DNA from: an uncultured Oscillospiraceae bacterium
Lineage (GTDB): Bacteria; Bacillota; Clostridia; Oscillospirales; Oscillospiraceae
DNA: 10,784 nucleotides
Direction of reading: 5' to 3'
Assembly (NCBI GenBank): GCA_910579595.1
Contig: CAJTVM010000087.1
Location: 1 to 10,784 of the forward strand
A program made the position numbers and the translations under genes. Positions 6,460 through 10,784 of the stretch are shown here, piece after piece. The notes under the pieces were generated by a model that was not told where the DNA came from, did not search any database, and saw only the letters and a list, made by a program, of their open reading frames with translations. Position 1 is the stretch's first letter, and each line of letters begins with the position of its first letter.

Positions 6460-6573
6460 AAACAATGTCAATTTAGCGTAGTGACGTGCTTCTCACGCTG
6501 CCACGCTGTAAAGCGGCCGGTGCAGCCGCCCGCTGTCCGCTTCTACGCGCTTCTCATCAAGGACGTGATACCA

Positions 6574-7293
6574 ATGAACCGAAAATCCCTGGCCGCCGCC
6601 TTTCCCCATACCGTCCCGGTGCTGATGGGCTACCTATCCATCGGCATTGTATTTGGCTGGATGCTGTCGGCGGCAAATTTCCACCCCATCTGGTCAGCCA
6701 TCATGTCGCTGACCATCTACGCGGGCAGCGGGCAGTACCTGGGGGTGGAGCTGCTGGCCAACATGGCCCCGCTGGCCAACGCCGCTTTTCTCACCCTGAT
6801 CCTCAATTTCCGCCACCTGGTGTATGGGCTGTCCATGCTGGAAAAGTTCAAGGGCATGGGCTGGCGGAAGCTGTATATGATCTTCTCCCTCACCGACGAA
6901 ACCTACGCCCTGCTGGCTGGGGTACAGGTCCCGGATGACGTGGACGAAAAGGCGTTTTACTTCTCCATCGCCCTGCTGGACCACCTGTACTGGATTGCGG
7001 GATCTGTCATCGGCGCGGCGGCGGGGGCGCTGATTACCATCAATACCGAGGGCATCGACTTTGCCATGACCGCCCTGTTCCTGGTAATCGCCGTGGAGCA
7101 GTGGCAGTCCGCCGGAGACCATTCCCCGGTGTTTTTAGGGGCCGTGGGCACGCTGGCCTGCCTGCTGGTTTTCGGCCCGGAGAGCGGCTGGTTCCTGATC
7201 CCCGCGCTGGTCATTCTGGTAGGGGGGCTGCTGCTGATACGGCCCAGGCTGGAGGGGCTTGGAATGCCCGGGAAGGGGGGCGATATGCAGTGA
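6574..7293 (+). CDS. azlC: Branched-chain amino acid exporter subunit AzlC
   Basis: AzlC is the large membrane subunit of a two-component exporter. In B. subtilis AzlCD confers 4-azaleucine resistance, and LIV-E relatives export branched-chain amino acids. The 239-residue product from ATG 6574 has family length and is strongly hydrophobic throughout. Typical stretches are IYAGSGQYLG (48-57), LNFRHLVYGLS (77-87) and SLTDETYALLAG (105-116), followed by hydrophobic helices up to a basic tail. ATG 6574 is chosen because AAGGA lies ten bases upstream and homologous N-termini begin about here. An in-frame GTG at 6481 would add 31 non-conserved residues and has no ribosome site. The stop overlaps the azlD start. 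The exported substrate is inferred from the family; some AzlC-like proteins may move other small molecules. Confidence 0.9.
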   Translation: MNRKSLAAAFPHTVPVLMGYLSIGIVFGWMLSAANFHPIWSAIMSLTIYAGSGQYLGVELLANMAPLANAAFLTLILNFRHLVYGLSMLEKFKGMGWRKLYMIFSLTDETYALLAGVQVPDDVDEKAFYFSIALLDHLYWIAGSVIGAAAGALITINTEGIDFAMTALFLVIAVEQWQSAGDHSPVFLGAVGTLACLLVFGPESGWFLIPALVILVGGLLLIRPRLEGLGMPGKGGDMQ

Positions 7294-7616
7294 CTGCGCT
7301 GGAAATTGCCGCCCTGGTGGCGGTGATGGCGGTGGTGACCTTCCTCACCCGGGCGCTGCCCTTCCTCCTCTTTGGCCGGGGCGGCGAGCCCCCCAAGGTG
7401 GTGCTGTACCTGGGCCGGTTCCTGCCCCCGGCAGTCATCGCCATGCTTATTGTGTACTGCTACCGGGGCACGGGGTTCGCCGATCCCAGTGGCTGGGCGC
7501 CAGGGCTGATTGCCGGGCTGACCGTGGTGGTGCTCCATGTCTGGAAGAAAAATAATATGCTGTCCATTGTGGGCGGCACCATCCTCTACATGGTGCTGGT
7601 ACAGGCGGTGTTTTGA
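7290..7616 (+). CDS. azlD: Branched-chain amino acid exporter subunit AzlD
   Basis: This is the small partner of AzlC, 108 residues and nearly all membrane-embedded. Hydrophobic segments lie at about 4-20, 38-58, 66-84 and 90-107. The early TFLTRALPFLLF, with a charged Arg inside the first hydrophobic hairpin, is characteristic of AzlD, and FLPPAVIAML is a family-like second segment. The start is GTG 7290, overlapping the azlC stop in GTGA, which points to translational coupling and a fixed subunit ratio. A purine-rich AAGGGGGG lies about nine bases before the GTG. The frame continues open upstream inside azlC, but that part is a shadow. The gene ends just before a strong terminator. Confidence 0.88.
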   Translation: MTALEIAALVAVMAVVTFLTRALPFLLFGRGGEPPKVVLYLGRFLPPAVIAMLIVYCYRGTGFADPSGWAPGLIAGLTVVVLHVWKKNNMLSIVGGTILYMVLVQAVF

Positions 7617-7638
7617 CGCGTCGTCCACCATGTACATA

Positions 7639-7668
7639 AAAACCCCCGCCCAGATGGGCGGGGGTTTT
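7639..7668. terminator. Bidirectional terminator between azlD and tuf
   Basis: AAAACCCCCGCCC (7639-7651) and GGGCGGGGGTTTT (7656-7668) form a 13-bp perfect stem with loop AGAT. Four T end the stem on the plus strand and five T on the minus strand. It lies 22 bases after azlD and 23 bases after tuf, serving both convergent transcripts. Confidence 0.9.
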
Positions 7669-7691
7669 GGATTGCCTATATTGAGCGCAGA

Positions 7692-8894
<1,203 letters not shown>

Positions 8895-8939
8895 TTTGAG
8901 TTTTCCTCCTTGTACTTGTTAAATAATTAAATTGAAAGG

Positions 8940-8961
8940 AAATAGGTTGATGGGCCTATTT
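8940..8961 (-). repeat. Inverted repeat over the start region of the tuf promoter
   Basis: AAATAGG (8940-8946) and CCTATTT (8955-8961) form a 7-bp stem with an 8-base loop, 34 bases after the fusA stop. It overlaps the -10 box of the candidate tuf promoter. It could be an operator, a weak attenuator between fusA and tuf, or a processing site. Confidence 0.35.
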
Positions 8962-8986
8962 TATCCTATGGCGGCGGAAATTGCAA
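8958..8986 (-). promoter_or_regulatory. Candidate internal promoter for tuf
   Basis: On the minus strand TTGCAA (8986-8981), 17 bases and TAAAAT (8963-8958) fall in the fusA-tuf gap. The -10 matches five of six positions and the -35 four of six. It would give tuf a transcript with a leader of about 55 bases, in addition to read-through from fusA. Confidence 0.5.
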
Positions 8987-8994
8987 CTACTATT

Positions 8995-10784
8995 TTAGTC
9001 TTCCTTCCGTCCGCGCTGGGCGATGATCTTCTCGGCGATGTTCTTGGGAATCTCCACATAGCTGTGGGGCTCCATGGTATACTGGCCGCGGCCCTGGGTG
9101 CGGGAACGCAGGTCAGTGGCATAGCCGAACATCTCGGACAGGGGTACCAGGGCGTCCACCTGCTGCGCGCCGGGACGGGCTTCCTGGCCCAGGATCTGGC
9201 CGCGGCGGCTGGTGATGTCGCCGATGACGTTGCCCAGATATTCCTCGGGGGCAATGACGGACACCTTCATGATAGGCTCCAGCAGGCAGGCCCCGGCCTT
9301 GCGGCAGGCCTCCTTAAAAGCCATGGATCCGGCGATCTTGAACGCCATCTCAGAGGAGTCCACCTCGTGGTAGGAGCCGAAGGTCAGGTGGACCTTCACG
9401 TCTACCACCGGGTAACCGGCCATAACACCGGCCTGCATAGCGCCCTGGATACCGGCGTCCACAGCGGGGATGAACTCCTTGGGGATGACGCCGCCGGTGA
9501 TCTCGTTGAGGAACTCGTAGCCCTTGCCGGGCTCGTTGGGTTCCACCTCGATGACCACATGGCCATACTGGCCCTTACCGCCGGACTGACGGGCATACTT
9601 GGTGTCCTGCTTAACGGACTTCTTGATGGTTTCCTTGTAAGCCACCTGAGGCGCGCCTACGTTGGCTTCCACCTTATACTCGCGCAACAGACGATCCACG
9701 ATGATCTCCAGATGCAGCTCGCCCATGCCGGCGATGATGGTCTGACCGGTTTCCTCATCGGTGTAGGTCTTGAAGGTGGGATCCTCCTCGGCCAGCTTCA
9801 TCAGGGCAATGCCCATCTTCTCCTGACCGGCCTTGGTCTTGGGCTCGATGGCCACGCGGATGACGGGCTCGGGGAACTCCATGGATTCCAGGATCACCGG
9901 GTGCTTCTCATCGCAGAGGGTGTCGCCGGTGGTGGAATTCTTCAGGCCGATGACGGCGGCGATGTCGCCGGAGTACACGGTCTCGATATCCTCACGGTGG
10001 TTGGCGTGCATCTGAAGGATGCGGCCAATGCGTTCCTTCTGCTTCTTGGTGGAGTTGAGCACCTGGGTACCGGTGTTCAGCGTACCGGAATAGACGCGGA
10101 TGAAGGACAGGCGGCCCACGAACGGGTCGGTGGCGATCTTAAACGCCAGGGCGGAGAAAGGCTCGTCGTCGGAGGACGGACGCTCCTCCTCCTCCTCGGT
10201 CTCGGGGTTGACACCCTTGATCGGGGGGATGTCCAGCGGGGAGGGCATAAAGTCCACAATCGCGTCCAACAGCTTCTGCACGCCCTTGTTGCGGTAGGAA
10301 GTACCGCAGGTAACGGGCACGATCAGGTTGTCGATGGTGCCGCGGCGCAATGCCCGGCGGAGCATATCGGTGGGGATGGGCTGCTCCTCAAGGGCCAGCT
10401 CCATGATCTCCTCGTCGATGTCGGCACAGGCGTCCACCAGCTTGGTACGGTACTCCTGGGCCAGCTCCATCATGTCGGCGGGGATCTCCTCCACCCGCAT
10501 ATCCTTGCCCATCTCGTCATAATAGATATCGGCGTTCATCTCCACCAGGTCGATGATGCCCTTGAAGGTTTCCTCAGCGCCGATGGGGAGCTGGATGGGC
10601 ACGGCGTTGGCCTTCAGCCTGTCGTGGATCATGTTGAGCACGTTGTAGAAATCGGCGCCCATAATGTCCATCTTGTTGACGTAGATCATGCGGGGCACCT
10701 TGTAGTGATCCGCCTGACGCCAAACGGTTTCGGACTGGGGCTCCACGCCGCCCTTGGCGCACATGACGGTGACAGAGCCGTCCA
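8995..10784 (-). CDS. fusA: Elongation factor G (N-terminus beyond the window)
   Basis: EF-G is the GTPase that drives ribosomal translocation and, with RRF, ribosome recycling. The window shows the last 595 residues. About 100 N-terminal residues, with the P-loop and switch regions, lie past the right edge, so no start can be given. The visible part opens with DGSVTVMCAKGGVEPQSE of the G domain, then NKMD (36-39), the G' region, domain II from about 207, GMGELHLEII of domain III (352-361), domain IV with SYHEVDSSEMAFKIAGSMA carrying the tip His at about 472, and domain V ending RSRTQGRGQYTMEPHSY. A short acidic run (EEEEE at about 196-200) precedes domain II. The sequence is intact and typical of canonical EF-G; the link to tuf supports the str-operon copy over a paralogue. 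Confidence 0.97.
   Translation of the reverse strand, partial: DGSVTVMCAKGGVEPQSETVWRQADHYKVPRMIYVNKMDIMGADFYNVLNMIHDRLKANAVPIQLPIGAEETFKGIIDLVEMNADIYYDEMGKDMRVEEIPADMMELAQEYRTKLVDACADIDEEIMELALEEQPIPTDMLRRALRRGTIDNLIVPVTCGTSYRNKGVQKLLDAIVDFMPSPLDIPPIKGVNPETEEEEERPSSDDEPFSALAFKIATDPFVGRLSFIRVYSGTLNTGTQVLNSTKKQKERIGRILQMHANHREDIETVYSGDIAAVIGLKNSTTGDTLCDEKHPVILESMEFPEPVIRVAIEPKTKAGQEKMGIALMKLAEEDPTFKTYTDEETGQTIIAGMGELHLEIIVDRLLREYKVEANVGAPQVAYKETIKKSVKQDTKYARQSGGKGQYGHVVIEVEPNEPGKGYEFLNEITGGVIPKEFIPAVDAGIQGAMQAGVMAGYPVVDVKVHLTFGSYHEVDSSEMAFKIAGSMAFKEACRKAGACLLEPIMKVSVIAPEEYLGNVIGDITSRRGQILGQEARPGAQQVDALVPLSEMFGYATDLRSRTQGRGQYTMEPHSYVEIPKNIAEKIIAQRGRKED

Noticed and set aside
6466..6573. T-box or other riboswitch in the azlC leader
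   Set aside because: No T-box consensus, no antiterminator/terminator pair and no known aptamer core is visible.

Overview
The window is high-GC bacterial DNA with gram-positive signals: strong AGGAGG ribosome sites, sigma-A type promoters, a sporulation protein SpoIID and an LtaS-type membrane sulfatase. Together with the clostridial character of the proteins, this suggests a GC-rich spore-forming member of the Clostridia. An Oscillospiraceae-like gut bacterium (Flavonifractor/Oscillibacter kind) is my best guess; no marker here fixes the genus.

Layout. Bases 1-462 hold no intact gene. They contain a terminator-like or tRNA-arm-like hairpin, a short relic resembling the C-terminus of a large serine recombinase (163-309), and a 15-bp perfect inverted repeat behind the next gene. 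Citrate synthase (gltA, minus strand, 463-1875) starts at a TTG and has a near-consensus promoter. It is divergent from spoIID (plus strand, 2040-3077), and a 16-bp perfect palindrome lies between them. Next comes a five-TM LTA-synthase-family sulfatase (plus strand, 3226-5370). It converges on a YegS/DgkB-type lipid kinase (minus strand, 5415-6323) across a shared bidirectional terminator. The kinase is divergent from azlC-azlD (plus strand, 6574-7616), a branched-chain amino acid export pair with a 4-bp overlap. A second bidirectional terminator separates azlD from tuf (minus strand, 7692-8894), which lies downstream of fusA (minus strand, 8995 to the window edge, N-terminus missing). fusA-tuf is the end of a str-type operon, probably with a further promoter in front of tuf.

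How the genes work together. fusA and tuf are the two main elongation GTPases. AzlC and AzlD form one transporter. The sulfatase and the lipid kinase may be linked biochemically: LtaS-type enzymes release diacylglycerol from phosphatidylglycerol, and DgkB-type kinases phosphorylate diacylglycerol for reuse. They are transcribed towards each other, so this is a neighbourhood link and not an operon.

Most of the window is ordinary chromosomal housekeeping sequence. I found no convincing new multi-gene system. The points most worth a second look are the palindrome between gltA and spoIID, the sulfatase/lipid-kinase pair, the altered Cys-Cys site in SpoIID, and the recombinase relic at the left edge.
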